Part shown: positions 17,477 to 26,662 of the stretch, piece after piece
Numbering within the stretch: position 1 is the stretch's first letter
Layout: each line of letters starts with the position of its first letter
DNA from: Pseudomonas viridiflava
Lineage (GTDB): Bacteria; Pseudomonadota; Gammaproteobacteria; Pseudomonadales; Pseudomonadaceae
Direction: 5' to 3'
NCBI RefSeq assembly: GCF_900590755.1
Contig: NZ_UUOC01000050.1
Location: 233,083 to 297,082, forward strand
Length of the DNA stretch: 64,000 nucleotides
The notes under the pieces: model-generated
What the model saw: the letters and a program-made list of their open reading frames with translations, nothing else
Database searches by the model: none
What the model was told of the DNA's origin: nothing
Translations under genes and position numbers: made by a program

Positions 17477-18706
17477 TCAGCTGTTGTACTGCGCCTTGTA
17501 GATTTTCAGCGCATCGAGGCGTTCCACTTTCAACGCCTCGCCCAGCGCCATCCCCTGCAAACCCTTCTCGATCAATGGCTGAACCGACACGGCCTTGGCC
17601 GCCTCTGCCGCGCCGCGCAGGTAGTTGGCTTGTGGGTAATCGCGCTGTTCAAAACCGTCGCGGCCTCGGGCGTCCATTTCGCAGGCGACGATGAAATCTT
17701 CGAAACGCTGCGGGCGGCGATACACGTCGAAGCTTTGCAGCAGCTCAAGCACCGTTGACGGTTTCAACTCCAGCGCTCGATGACCATGGGTGTGGTATTG
17801 GCCGACCAGTAATGCCAATTCCTGACAATCCCTCGGCACTTTGAAGCGGCTGTTCACTGCCTTGATCAGGCGCAAGCCCGTATGTTCGTGGGCAATGTGC
17901 CGGGGCCATTCAGCCTCCGGCGTCAGCCCCTTGCCCACGTCATGCAGCAGACACGCCCAGCGCACGCTTAATGGTTGCTGGTGGATGGCGGCCTGTTGCA
18001 GAACGCTCAAAACATGCACGCCGGTATCGATTTCCGGGTGGTGGGCCGGAGGCTGAGGTACGCCGAACAGATCGTCCACTTCAGGCAGCATTTCTTTGAG
18101 CGCGCCGCAGTCACGCAACACCTGAATGAACACCTGAGGCTGGTTCTCCATGAGTGCGCGGGAGATTTCCTTCCAGCTGCGCTCTGGGGTCAGGGCGTCC
18201 AGTTCGCCCGACTCGCTCAACTGTCGCATCAGCTCCAGGGTCTCGGGGGCGACGGTAAAACCCTCCGGCGCATAGCGAGCCGCGAACCGCGCTACACGCA
18301 AGACCCGCAGGGGATCTTCGGCGAATGCCGGAGAAACGTGGCGCAAAATGCGCGCTTCCAGATCTTGCTGGCCGCCGTAGGGGTCGGTGAGATTGCCTTG
18401 CTTGTCCTCGGCGATCGCATTGATGGTGAGGTCGCGGCGGATCAAATCCTGTTCGAGGGTGACCTCGGGACTGGCATGAAAAACAAAGCCGCCGTAGCCC
18501 CGCCCGCTCTTGCGCTCGGTGCGGGCCAGGGCGTATTCCTCGCCGGTCAGCGGGTGAAGAAAGACCGGGAAGTCGGTGCCGACCGGGCGATAGCCTTTGA
18601 TCAGCATCTCTTCGGTGGTCGCGCCGACGACAACCCAATCGACATCAGTAACCGGTTTACCCAGGAGACGGTCGCGCACCGCGCCACCGACTTTATAAAT
18701 CTGCAT
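17477..18706 (-). CDS. cca: CCA-adding enzyme (multifunctional tRNA nucleotidyltransferase/HD protein)
   Basis: A 409-residue enzyme that builds or repairs the 3' CCA of tRNAs. The nucleotidyltransferase core is at the N-terminus (KVGGAVRDRLLG and TDVDWVV). The C-terminal HD phosphohydrolase domain (HLLHDVGKGLTP preceded by HPEIDTGVHV) gives the phosphatase/phosphodiesterase activities of the proteobacterial multifunctional type. The length is normal. It lies alone between REP elements and the spoVR operon. Confidence 0.96.
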   Translation of the reverse strand: MQIYKVGGAVRDRLLGKPVTDVDWVVVGATTEEMLIKGYRPVGTDFPVFLHPLTGEEYALARTERKSGRGYGGFVFHASPEVTLEQDLIRRDLTINAIAEDKQGNLTDPYGGQQDLEARILRHVSPAFAEDPLRVLRVARFAARYAPEGFTVAPETLELMRQLSESGELDALTPERSWKEISRALMENQPQVFIQVLRDCGALKEMLPEVDDLFGVPQPPAHHPEIDTGVHVLSVLQQAAIHQQPLSVRWACLLHDVGKGLTPEAEWPRHIAHEHTGLRLIKAVNSRFKVPRDCQELALLVGQYHTHGHRALELKPSTVLELLQSFDVYRRPQRFEDFIVACEMDARGRDGFEQRDYPQANYLRGAAEAAKAVSVQPLIEKGLQGMALGEALKVERLDALKIYKAQYNS

Positions 18707-18803
18707 AAAAAACCTCCGTAAGCGCGACAGGATAAACCTTGCGTCGCGCGAGCGGAGGTAAAACCTAGCGAGCGGTCGATGAAGACCGCCTTACGGTGAG
18801 CGT

Positions 18804-20366
18804 TTAGAGGTGAACGACCGAGAGATCCAGCCGGGGATATTCTCCGTCGGGGTGTTCACTTCTAGGTGGTACATGATGGGTCTTCATCACCTGATCCCCT
18901 TGCAGGGTTTCCAGATGGATATCGAAACCCCATAGCCGGTGCAGGTGTTTGAGGACTTCGTCAGTGGATTCGCCCAGCGGTTTGCGGTCGTGCTGCTGAT
19001 GGCGCAGGGTCAACGAGCGGTCGCCACGGCGGTCGATGCTGTAAATCTGCACGTTTGGTTCGCGATTGCCCAGGTTGTACTGGGCGGCCAGGGTTTCACG
19101 GATGACCCGGTAGCCTGGCTCGTCATGGATCGCGGGGACCAACAGGTCGTCTTTCTGATCGTCATCCATGATGCTGAACAGCTTCAGATCCCGGATAACT
19201 TTCGGCGACAGATACTGCAGGATAAAGCTCTCGTCCTTGAAGCTGCTCATCGCAAACTTCACAGCTGTGAGCCAGTCTGTGCCAGCAAGTTCGGGGAACC
19301 AGTGGCGATCTTCGTCAGTAGGTTCTTCACACATGCGGCGGATATCGCGGTACATGGCGAAGCCCAGAGTGTACGGGTTGATGCCGCTGTAATACGGACT
19401 GTCGAAGCCAGGTTGATAGACCACGCTGGTGTGCGAGGTCAGGAATTCCATCATGAAACCGTCGGTTACCAGCCCTTCGTCATACAGATCGTTCATCAAG
19501 GTGTAGTGCCAGAACGTCGCCCAGCCCTCGTTCATCACCTGAGTCTGACGCTGCGGGTAAAAGTATTGCGCGATCTTGCGCACGATGCGCACTACTTCAC
19601 GCTGCCAGGGCTCCAGCAGAGGCGCGTGTTTTTCGATGAAGTACAGGATGTTTTCCTGAGGTTCGGCTGGGAAGCGGGCGTTGTCTTCCTTGCTGTTCTT
19701 GTCGGCATTCTTGGGGATGGTGCGCCACAGGTCATTGATCTGTTTCTGCAGGTGTTCTTCCCGATCCTTTTGTCGACGGCGTTCTTCTTCGGCAGAAATC
19801 GGATACGGCCGCTTGTAGCGGTCGACGCCGTAGTTCATCAGGGCGTGGCAGGAATCGAGCAAGTCTTCGACCGCGTCGATGCCATGGCGCTCTTCGCATT
19901 GCATGATGTACTGCTTGGCGAACACCAAGTAATCAATGATCGAACTGGCGTCGGTCCAGGTGCGGAACAGGTAATTACCCTTGAAGAAACTGTTGTGCCC
20001 ATAACAGGCGTGGGCTACGACCAGTGCCTGCATGCAGATGGTGTTTTCTTCCATCAGGTAAGCGATACACGGATCAGAGTTAATGACGATTTCGTAGGCC
20101 AGACCCATCTGCCCGCGGGTGTAGGATTTTTCAGTGCTCAGGAAGTGTTTGCCGTAGGACCAGTGGTGATAGCCCAAAGGCATGCCCACCGAGGCATAGG
20201 CATCCATCATCTGCTCAGCGGTGATGACTTCAATCTGGTTGGGATAGGTATCCAGCGCATAGCGCTCCGCGATACGGCTGATTTCGCGGTCGTAGGCCTG
20301 GATCAGCTCGAATGTCCACTCTGAACCCGTGGAGAGGGGTTGGCGCTTCTGCTCTCTAGCGGTCAT
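18804..20366 (-). CDS. SpoVR family protein
   Basis: A 520-residue SpoVR/YcgB family protein (MNEGWATFWHYTLMNDLYDEG, YYSGINPYTLGFAMYRDIRR and a DGEYPRLDLSVVHL end). The biochemical function is unknown. In gammaproteobacteria it is co-conserved with yeaH and the PrkA kinase and is linked to stress and stationary phase. Its start overlaps the yeaH stop by 4 bp (ATGA), so translation is coupled. No signal peptide is seen, so it should be cytoplasmic. Confidence 0.93.
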   Translation of the reverse strand: MTAREQKRQPLSTGSEWTFELIQAYDREISRIAERYALDTYPNQIEVITAEQMMDAYASVGMPLGYHHWSYGKHFLSTEKSYTRGQMGLAYEIVINSDPCIAYLMEENTICMQALVVAHACYGHNSFFKGNYLFRTWTDASSIIDYLVFAKQYIMQCEERHGIDAVEDLLDSCHALMNYGVDRYKRPYPISAEEERRRQKDREEHLQKQINDLWRTIPKNADKNSKEDNARFPAEPQENILYFIEKHAPLLEPWQREVVRIVRKIAQYFYPQRQTQVMNEGWATFWHYTLMNDLYDEGLVTDGFMMEFLTSHTSVVYQPGFDSPYYSGINPYTLGFAMYRDIRRMCEEPTDEDRHWFPELAGTDWLTAVKFAMSSFKDESFILQYLSPKVIRDLKLFSIMDDDQKDDLLVPAIHDEPGYRVIRETLAAQYNLGNREPNVQIYSIDRRGDRSLTLRHQQHDRKPLGESTDEVLKHLHRLWGFDIHLETLQGDQVMKTHHVPPRSEHPDGEYPRLDLSVVHL

Positions 20367-21634
20367 GTCACTAACCTGCGCTGGAAGAGTTCACGGAATA
20401 CCGGATAGATATCACCGGCAGAGACCAGCTGTTGCTGGGCGAACGTGTCGGCGAAGGCTTCACCGATCCGTTCGTATTCGAACCACAAGGCCTGATGTTC
20501 CCGTGGCGTGATTTCCACGTAAGTGTAGTACTGCACAAACGGCATGATCTGCTTGATAAGGATGTCGCGGCAGATCGGTGAGTCGTCGTTCCAGTTGTCG
20601 CCGTCAGAGGCTTGGGCGGCGTAGATATTCCACTCGTTGGTGGGGTAGCGCTCGGCCATGATTTCCTGCATCAGCTTCAGCGCGCTGGAAACGATGGTGC
20701 CGCCGGTTTCCCGTGAATAGAAGAACTCTTCTTCGTCCACTTCCCGGGCGCTGGTGTGGTGGCGGATGAATACCACTTCAATCTTGTCGTAGTTCCGCTT
20801 GAGGAACAGGTACAGCAGGATGAAGAAGCGTTTGGCGATGTCCTTGGTGGCCTGGGTCATGGAGCCGGAGACGTCCATCAGGCAGAACATCACCGCCTTG
20901 GAACTGGGGTTGGGCTGTTTGACCAGCAGGTTGTATTTGAGGTCGAAGGTGTCCAGATACGGCACGCGACGAATGCGGGCCTTGAGCTTGTCTATCTCGA
21001 CTTCCAGGTCCTGAATGTCGCCGAAATTATCGGGTTCTTCGCGTTTCAGGCGATCCAGTTCACTGACCGCTTCCTTGAGCTTGGCGCGGCTGCTGCCGGA
21101 CAAAGCGATGCGACGCGCGTGTGCGGAACGCAAGGTGCGGATGATGTTGATGCGTGAGGGATTACCTTCGTTGCTGATCCCGGCGCGAACCGTCTTGAAG
21201 GTATCGGTGCCGGTCAGGTTGCGTTTGACCAGATTGGGCAGCTCCAGGTCTTCGAACATGAACTCCAGAAACTCTTCCTGAGTAATCTGAAACACAAACT
21301 CGTCCATGCCCTCGCCGGAGTTGCTGGCTTTGCCCGGCCCTTTGCCACCGCCGCCGCCTTGCGGACGGGCGATGTGTTCGCCGGTGGTGAATTCTTTGTT
21401 ACCGGGGTGAACCACAGTCTGTTTGCCGCCACGGCCGTGATGAAGCACCGGCTCGTCAATGTCGCGACCGGGAATGCTGATCTGCTCGCCATGCTCCATA
21501 TCGGTAATGGAGCGGCGGCTGACGGCTTCTTCGACTGCTTTTTTGATGTGGTCACGGTAACGCCGCAAAAACCGCTGACGGTTTACCGTGCTCTTGTTCT
21601 TGCCATTGAGACGTCGGTCGATCACATAGCTCAT
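20363..21634 (-). CDS. YeaH/DUF444 von Willebrand-like protein
   Basis: A 423-residue protein with an N-terminal basic/glycine-rich region (GRGGKQTVVHPGNKEFTTGEH, then GGGGGKGPGKASN). Its C-terminal half carries the metal-site motif LMDVSGSMTQATKD (a DxSxS MIDAS, about residue 249). In enterics YeaH acts with the kinase YeaG (PrkA) in nutrient-stress adaptation. It lies between prkA and spoVR on the same strand, with 4 bp overlapping spoVR. The exact role is unknown. Confidence 0.92.
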   Translation of the reverse strand: MSYVIDRRLNGKNKSTVNRQRFLRRYRDHIKKAVEEAVSRRSITDMEHGEQISIPGRDIDEPVLHHGRGGKQTVVHPGNKEFTTGEHIARPQGGGGGKGPGKASNSGEGMDEFVFQITQEEFLEFMFEDLELPNLVKRNLTGTDTFKTVRAGISNEGNPSRINIIRTLRSAHARRIALSGSSRAKLKEAVSELDRLKREEPDNFGDIQDLEVEIDKLKARIRRVPYLDTFDLKYNLLVKQPNPSSKAVMFCLMDVSGSMTQATKDIAKRFFILLYLFLKRNYDKIEVVFIRHHTSAREVDEEEFFYSRETGGTIVSSALKLMQEIMAERYPTNEWNIYAAQASDGDNWNDDSPICRDILIKQIMPFVQYYTYVEITPREHQALWFEYERIGEAFADTFAQQQLVSAGDIYPVFRELFQRRLVT

Positions 21635-21648
21635 AGGCCCCTCCGGGG

Positions 21649-21751
21649 AGCTTCAAGTCGTAAGCTTCAAGCTGCAAGCGAGTGCGCATCAACTCCCGTG
21701 CCGGGACTCAACCGCTTTTCTCTTGCAGCTTGTAGCTTGAAGCTTGCCGCT
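21649..21751. repeat. AGCTTCAAGCTGCAAG-type inverted repeat
   Basis: Left arm AAGCTTCAAGCTGCAAGCG and right arm CTTGCAGCTTGTAGCTTGAA flank about 45 bp between yeaH and prkA. A shorter copy of the same family lies at 59148-59193. It is different from the GTAGGAGC and GTGGGACC families. Confidence 0.75.
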
Positions 21752-21754
21752 GCT

Positions 21755-23677
21755 TCACTGCGACTTCCGGACCCGTAGGTACCATTCGGAAAGAAGCCGT
21801 ACCTGTTTATCGGTGTAGCCCCGCTCGACCATCCTGGTGACAAAGTCGTTGTGTTTCTGTTGATCCTCTTTGCTGGCTTTGGCGTTGAAGCTGATAACCG
21901 GAAGCAGGTCCTCGGTGTTGGAGAACATTTTCTTCTCGATGACCACACGCAGCTTCTCGTAGCTGAGCCAGGTCGGGTTTTTGCCGTTGTTGTTGGCGCG
22001 GGCGCGCAGCACGAAGTTGACGATCTCGTTGCGGAAATCCTTCGGATTGCTGATACCGGCCGGTTTCTCGATTTTCTCCAGTTCTTCGTTCAACGCCACA
22101 CGGTTGAGGATTTCGCCGGTTTCCGGGTCGCGGTATTCCTGATCCTGAATCCAGAAGTCCGCGTACAGCACGTAGCGGTCGAATATGTTCTGGCCGTATT
22201 CGCTGTAGGACTCCAGATACGCCGTCTGGATTTCCTTGCCGATGAACTCGATGTAGCGCGGCGCCAGGTATTCCTTGATGAACCGCAGATAACGCTCGCG
22301 GGTTTCGGCCTGGAACTGCTCCTGCTCAATCTGCTGCTCCAGCACGTACAGCAAGTGCACGGGGTTGGCGGCGATTTCGTGAGGATCGAAGTTGAACACC
22401 TTGGACAGGATCTTGAACGCAAACCGTGTGGACAGCCCGTTCATGCCTTCGTCGACGCCCGCGCTGTCGCGGTACTCCTGAATCGACTTGGCTTTCGGGT
22501 CGGTGTCTTTGAGGTTCTCGCCGTCATACACCCGCATCTTGGAGTAAATATTGGAGTTTTCCGGCTCTTTGAGGCGCGACAGCGTGGTGAACTGCGCCAG
22601 CATTTTCAGGGTGTCAGGTGCGCAATGGGCCTTGGACAGCGAGCTGTTGAAGAGCAGCTTGTCGTAAATCTTGATTTCATCGCTCACGCGCAGGCAGTAC
22701 GGCACCTTCACGATGTAGATCCGGTCGATGAACGCCTCGTTGTTCTTGTTGTTACGGAAGCTGTGCCATTCCGATTCGTTGGAGTGGGCCAGCAAAATAC
22801 CGGTAAACGGAATCGCGCCCAGGCCTTCGGTACTGTTGTAGTTACCTTCCTGGGTGGCGGTGAGCAGTGGGTGCAGCACCTTGATCGGCGCCTTGAACAT
22901 TTCGACGAATTCCATCAGGCCCTGGTTGGCCCGGCACAGCGCGCCAGAATAGCTGTAAGCGTCGGCGTCGTTCTGTGGGTATTCCTCGAGTTTGCGGATA
23001 TCGACTTTACCGACCAGGGCTGAAATGTCCTGGTTGTTTTCGTCGCCCGGTTCGGTTTTCGCGACCGCGATCTGGTTAAGGATCGACGGATAGAGTTTGA
23101 CCACTTTGAACTGGCTGATGTCGCCCCCGAACTCAGCCAGACGTTTGGTCGCCCAGGGCGACATGATGGTGCTCAGATAGCGACGCGGGATGCCGAAGTC
23201 TTCTTCGAGAATCGCACCGTCCTCGGTTGCGTTGAACAAGCCCAGTGGCGATTCGAAGACCGGCGAGCCTTTGATCGCGTAGAACGGGACCTTTTCGATC
23301 AGTTGTTTGAGTTTTTCAGCCAGCGATGACTTACCGCCACCGACCGGGCCGAGCAGGTAAAGGATCTGTTTCTTCTCTTCCAGGCCCTGAGCGGCATGGC
23401 GGAAGTACGAGACGATCTGGTCGATGCATTCTTCCATCCCGTGGAAGTCGGCAAAGGCCGGGTAGCGACGGATGACCTTGTTGGAAAAGATCCTCGATAG
23501 CCGCGAGTTGGTCGAGGTATCAACCAGCTCCGGCTCGCCGATGGCAAGCAACAGTCTTTCGGCCGCAGACGCGTACGCGCTGCGATCCTGCTTACAGAGC
23601 TCTAGATACTCCTGTAGGGAGAGCTCCTCCTGCCGTGTCGATTCAAAGCGTTGTTGGAAGTGGCTAAAAATACTCAT
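21755..23677 (-). CDS. PrkA family serine protein kinase
   Basis: A 640-residue protein of the PrkA/YeaG family. The AAA-type nucleotide-binding region has the Walker A LLGPVGGGKSSLAEKL (about residue 105). The C-terminal PrkA kinase-like domain ends near YTDKQVRLLSEWYLRVRKS. I chose the ATG at 23677 because GAGGTGA lies just upstream and the protein then begins MSIFSHFQQRFE as in the family. First gene of prkA-yeaH-spoVR. In E. coli the orthologue supports survival under sustained nitrogen starvation; the same role here is inferred. Confidence 0.95.
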   Translation of the reverse strand: MSIFSHFQQRFESTRQEELSLQEYLELCKQDRSAYASAAERLLLAIGEPELVDTSTNSRLSRIFSNKVIRRYPAFADFHGMEECIDQIVSYFRHAAQGLEEKKQILYLLGPVGGGKSSLAEKLKQLIEKVPFYAIKGSPVFESPLGLFNATEDGAILEEDFGIPRRYLSTIMSPWATKRLAEFGGDISQFKVVKLYPSILNQIAVAKTEPGDENNQDISALVGKVDIRKLEEYPQNDADAYSYSGALCRANQGLMEFVEMFKAPIKVLHPLLTATQEGNYNSTEGLGAIPFTGILLAHSNESEWHSFRNNKNNEAFIDRIYIVKVPYCLRVSDEIKIYDKLLFNSSLSKAHCAPDTLKMLAQFTTLSRLKEPENSNIYSKMRVYDGENLKDTDPKAKSIQEYRDSAGVDEGMNGLSTRFAFKILSKVFNFDPHEIAANPVHLLYVLEQQIEQEQFQAETRERYLRFIKEYLAPRYIEFIGKEIQTAYLESYSEYGQNIFDRYVLYADFWIQDQEYRDPETGEILNRVALNEELEKIEKPAGISNPKDFRNEIVNFVLRARANNNGKNPTWLSYEKLRVVIEKKMFSNTEDLLPVISFNAKASKEDQQKHNDFVTRMVERGYTDKQVRLLSEWYLRVRKSQ

Positions 23678-23964
23678 GACGTCACCTCGCTCGATACGTA
23701 GAGCCGGCGGCGGATCGTCAGTCGATGTTGGCAGCAACTGAGTCTCCAGCTGCCAGTGAACCCCCCAAACACCATAAAAGTAGCTACCGATGACCCACGC
23801 GCCGGTGTACCGGCTCTCCCCTGATTACGGATGGCCTGAGGCTAAGGATAGTTCGGAATCGGAAAGATAAAGAAGGGATGAGCAGAAAGTCAGGCAGACC
23901 ATTCGTCAGTTGGGGCGCGAACCCGCGTGGGACGCGGGATCAACTGAAATAAAAATATTTTCCG

Positions 23965-24285
23965 TCAGCCCTGGACGGTCTCGCTCGGAAAGGTGCTGCG
24001 CCACAGCTCGAAACCACCGTCCATGCTGTACACGTCCGAGAAGCCCTGGCTGACAAGGTAGGCCGCTGCGCCCTGGCTGGAATTGCCGTGATAACAGACT
24101 ACGACGACCGGCTTGTCCAGATCGGCGTTGCGGATGAAGTCAGCGATGGAGTGGTTATCCAGGTGCTGAGCGTCGGGGATGTGATTGCTGGCGAAAGTCT
24201 GCGGGTCGCGAACGTCTACCAACACGGCGCCTTGCTCGCGCAGGGCCTGAGCCTGTTCTGGCGGGATACGTTTGAATTCGGTCAT
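23965..24285 (-). CDS. glpE: Thiosulfate sulfurtransferase GlpE (rhodanese)
   Basis: A 106-residue single-domain rhodanese. The active-site loop CYHGNSSQGAAAYL carries the catalytic cysteine (about residue 65) that takes sulfur from thiosulfate. VLVDVRDPQTFASNHIPDAQHL is the first conserved block. Length and motif match GlpE. GGAGCC precedes the ATG. It stands alone between the prkA operon promoter and a REP element. Confidence 0.93.
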   Translation of the reverse strand: MTEFKRIPPEQAQALREQGAVLVDVRDPQTFASNHIPDAQHLDNHSIADFIRNADLDKPVVVVCYHGNSSQGAAAYLVSQGFSDVYSMDGGFELWRSTFPSETVQG

Positions 24286-24353
24286 GGTTGGCTCCTTTGA
24301 AAATAGTGATCAGCAAGGTCTGTGGGGATTTTATGCTGGCCTGCAATGCGCTC

Positions 24354-24447
24354 TTGTGGGACCGGCTTTAGCCGGGAAGGCGGCATTTCGGGCAACCCAT
24401 ATGCTGTGAATGTTCCGGCCTATTCCCGGCTAAAGCCGGTCCCACAG
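24354..24447. repeat. REP palindrome, GTGGGACCGGCTTTAGCCGGG family
   Basis: Same arms as the element at 17325-17416, with a loop that is nearly the reverse complement of that loop (GGCGGCATTTCGGGCA here, TCTGAAATGCCGCC there). It lies between glpE and the end of apaH. Confidence 0.85.
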
Positions 24448-24478
24448 GGTTCTGCGTTGTCCCGTTGAGTTTTTGATT

Positions 24479-25360
24479 CTAGCGCCGGATTACGCCAGCG
24501 GGGTTATGCAGAATGGTTCTGGTCGCCCCGGTCTGTGCATTGCCGTGGTCGTCGCAATCGCAAAGGTGTCGCTCAAGGGTGTCAACGTTGAGCATCGTCA
24601 TCGCAGAGCCCCAGACGCAGCCGGTATCGAGCGCGTAGACATTGGGCTCATCGCAACGGCCTTCCAGAGCCGCCCAGTGACCGAAGATGATTTTCACATC
24701 GCTGGTTTTTCGGTCCTTGTGTTTGAACCACGGGGCGTAGCCGGGCAGGGCGGTGTCGGCGCCTTCCTTGCCTTTGAGGTCGAGCTTGCCGTCACTGGTG
24801 CAGAAGCGCATCCGCGTGAAGTAGTTAGTGATAACCCTCAAGCGCGTCACACCCTGCAGGTCGCTGTCCCATTTGCTTGGCTCGTTGCCATACATGCCAT
24901 CCAGGAACGGCTGATAGAGCGCGTCATCGTGCAAAGCGTTTTCCACTTCGGCGGCGCACTTGAGGGCTTTCTTCAGCGACCATTGCGGAGGAATCCCGGC
25001 ATGAACCATCGCCACGTTGCGCCCGGCGTCGAAGTGCAGCAGTTTTTGCTGACGCACCCATTGCAGCAGGTCGTTGCAATCCGGCGCTTCGAGGATCCCG
25101 CGCAGGGTGTCGCCCTTTTTCAGGCGCTCGATGTTGCGGGAGGCGGCGAGCAGGTGCAGGTCGTGGTTGCCCAGTACGCAGACCACTGATTGGCGGATGC
25201 TGTACAGAAAACGCAGGGTCTCCAGCGACTGGGGGCCACGGTTGACCAGATCCCCCACCAGCCAGAGCTGATCCCTGGCCGGGTCGAAGTTCACATGTTC
25301 CAGCAGGCATTGCAGTGGTTCGAGGCAGCCTTGCAGGTCGCCGACGGCATACACCGCCAT
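24479..25360 (-). CDS. apaH: Bis(5'-nucleosyl)-tetraphosphatase, symmetrical (ApaH)
   Basis: A 293-residue metallophosphatase that splits the alarmone Ap4A into two ADP and also removes Np4 RNA caps. Metal-binding motifs are YAVGDLQGC, LVGDLVNRGPQSLE and VLGNHDLHLL. Its ATG overlaps the apaG stop by one base (TGATG), so it is coupled to apaG. Last gene of lptD-surA-pdxA-rsmA-apaG-apaH, as in many gammaproteobacteria. Confidence 0.97.
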   Translation of the reverse strand: MAVYAVGDLQGCLEPLQCLLEHVNFDPARDQLWLVGDLVNRGPQSLETLRFLYSIRQSVVCVLGNHDLHLLAASRNIERLKKGDTLRGILEAPDCNDLLQWVRQQKLLHFDAGRNVAMVHAGIPPQWSLKKALKCAAEVENALHDDALYQPFLDGMYGNEPSKWDSDLQGVTRLRVITNYFTRMRFCTSDGKLDLKGKEGADTALPGYAPWFKHKDRKTSDVKIIFGHWAALEGRCDEPNVYALDTGCVWGSAMTMLNVDTLERHLCDCDDHGNAQTGATRTILHNPAGVIRR

Positions 25361-25740
25361 CAGTGAAGCGACCCCGGAACCGCCAGGCGAAACGGTGCGA
25401 TCACTGCGTCGAAGCGTTTACCGTCTTCGGCGAGCATCTGATAAGTGCCCTGCATGTTGCCGACCTTGGTGGTCATCACCGTGCCGCTGCTGTAGGTGTG
25501 GCTCTGACCCGCATCGATCAACGGCTGCTGGCCGACCACGCCTTCGCCACGGACTTCTTCCACATGGCCGTCACCATCGGTGATCACCCAATGCCGCGAA
25601 AGGAGTTTGGCCGGTAGCTCGCCGCTGTTGTGCACCGTGATGGTGTAAGCAAAAGCAAAGCGATTGTGCTCGGGTTGGGATTGCTCCACGAGGAAGCGGG
25701 TGACGACGCTGACGTCGACCTGATATCGGGAATCGGACAT
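25360..25740 (-). CDS. apaG: ApaG protein
   Basis: A 126-residue ApaG/DUF525 protein with a fibronectin-III-like beta fold (FAFAYTITVHNSGELPAKLLSRHWVITDGDG..VEEVRGEGVVGQQP..TYSSGT). The molecular role is not settled. The ATG at 25740 is chosen because MSDSRYQVDVSVVT is the typical beginning; a longer frame to 25842 adds unrelated sequence. The stop overlaps the apaH start by one base. Confidence 0.95.
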   Translation of the reverse strand: MSDSRYQVDVSVVTRFLVEQSQPEHNRFAFAYTITVHNSGELPAKLLSRHWVITDGDGHVEEVRGEGVVGQQPLIDAGQSHTYSSGTVMTTKVGNMQGTYQMLAEDGKRFDAVIAPFRLAVPGSLH

Positions 25741-25855
25741 GCAGTAGGCCTTGGAAGCGAATGCGGATAAAACCGGAAAGCCCGGTGGAATCAGTCTAGG
25801 ACATGTAGACGATAACAGACGAGCTGCACTTTGATCGTCCACATGTCCTGCAAGG

Positions 25856-26662
25856 TCATGCCTGGGCAGGTTTTTCGCTCAGTTTGTCAGCGAGGCGCAC
25901 GAATGCGGCGAGGTCCAGCTGCTCAGGGCGCAGGCTGCCATCAACACCGGCGGCTTCAATATCATCGTTGCTGAGCAGCAGCTTCAATGTATTGCGCAGG
26001 GTTTTGCGGCGTTGATTGAAGGCTTCGCGCACCACGCGCTCAAGCAGGCGATGGTCCTTGGCCGGGTGCGGCAGTGTTTCGTGAGGCACCAGGCGCACAA
26101 TCGCGGAATCCACTTTCGGTGGCGGATTGAACGCGCCGGGGCCGACATTGAACAGGTATTCAACCCGGCAGTGGTACTGAACCATGATCGACAGTCGACC
26201 ATAATCGCCGCCGCCCGGTGCTGCTGCCATGCGCTGAACCACTTCCTTCTGCAGCATGAAGTGCATGTCGCGGATCAGGTTTGCGTTCTGCAGCAGATGG
26301 AAAATCAGCGGCGTGGAGATGTTGTACGGCAGGTTGCCCACGACTCGCAGGCTGCCTGCCGGTGCATTGAGGCTGGTAAAGTCGAACTTCAGCGCATCGC
26401 CCTGATGCAGGTTGAAGTTAGGCTTGCTGCCGAACTGGTGGATCAGGATCGGGATCAGGTCTTTATCCAGCTCCACGACGTCCAGTTGTGCGCCGCTGCC
26501 CAGCAAACCTTGGGTCAGAGCACCCTGGCCCGGGCCGATTTCCAGCAGGCGTTCTTCGGGGCGGGCGTGGATGGCGCGCAGGATTTTATCGATCACGCCT
26601 GCGTCATGCAGGAAGTTTTGTCCAAAACGCTTGCGCGCCTTGTGTTGAAATTGCTCGGTCAT
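25856..26662 (-). CDS. rsmA: 16S rRNA dimethyladenosine transferase RsmA (KsgA)
   Basis: A 268-residue methyltransferase that dimethylates two adjacent adenosines in the 3' hairpin of 16S rRNA (A1518/A1519 in E. coli). The SAM-binding motif LEIGPGQGALTQGL (about residue 42) and the catalytic NLPYNISTPL (about 114) are intact. Its start overlaps the pdxA stop by 4 bp. This name is unrelated to the RNA-binding protein also called RsmA in Pseudomonas. Confidence 0.97.
   Translation of the reverse strand: MTEQFQHKARKRFGQNFLHDAGVIDKILRAIHARPEERLLEIGPGQGALTQGLLGSGAQLDVVELDKDLIPILIHQFGSKPNFNLHQGDALKFDFTSLNAPAGSLRVVGNLPYNISTPLIFHLLQNANLIRDMHFMLQKEVVQRMAAAPGGGDYGRLSIMVQYHCRVEYLFNVGPGAFNPPPKVDSAIVRLVPHETLPHPAKDHRLLERVVREAFNQRRKTLRNTLKLLLSNDDIEAAGVDGSLRPEQLDLAAFVRLADKLSEKPAQA

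Noticed and set aside
18939..20324. Long open frame opposite spoVR
   Set aside because: Reverse shadow; low-complexity translation rich in V, H and Q without motifs.
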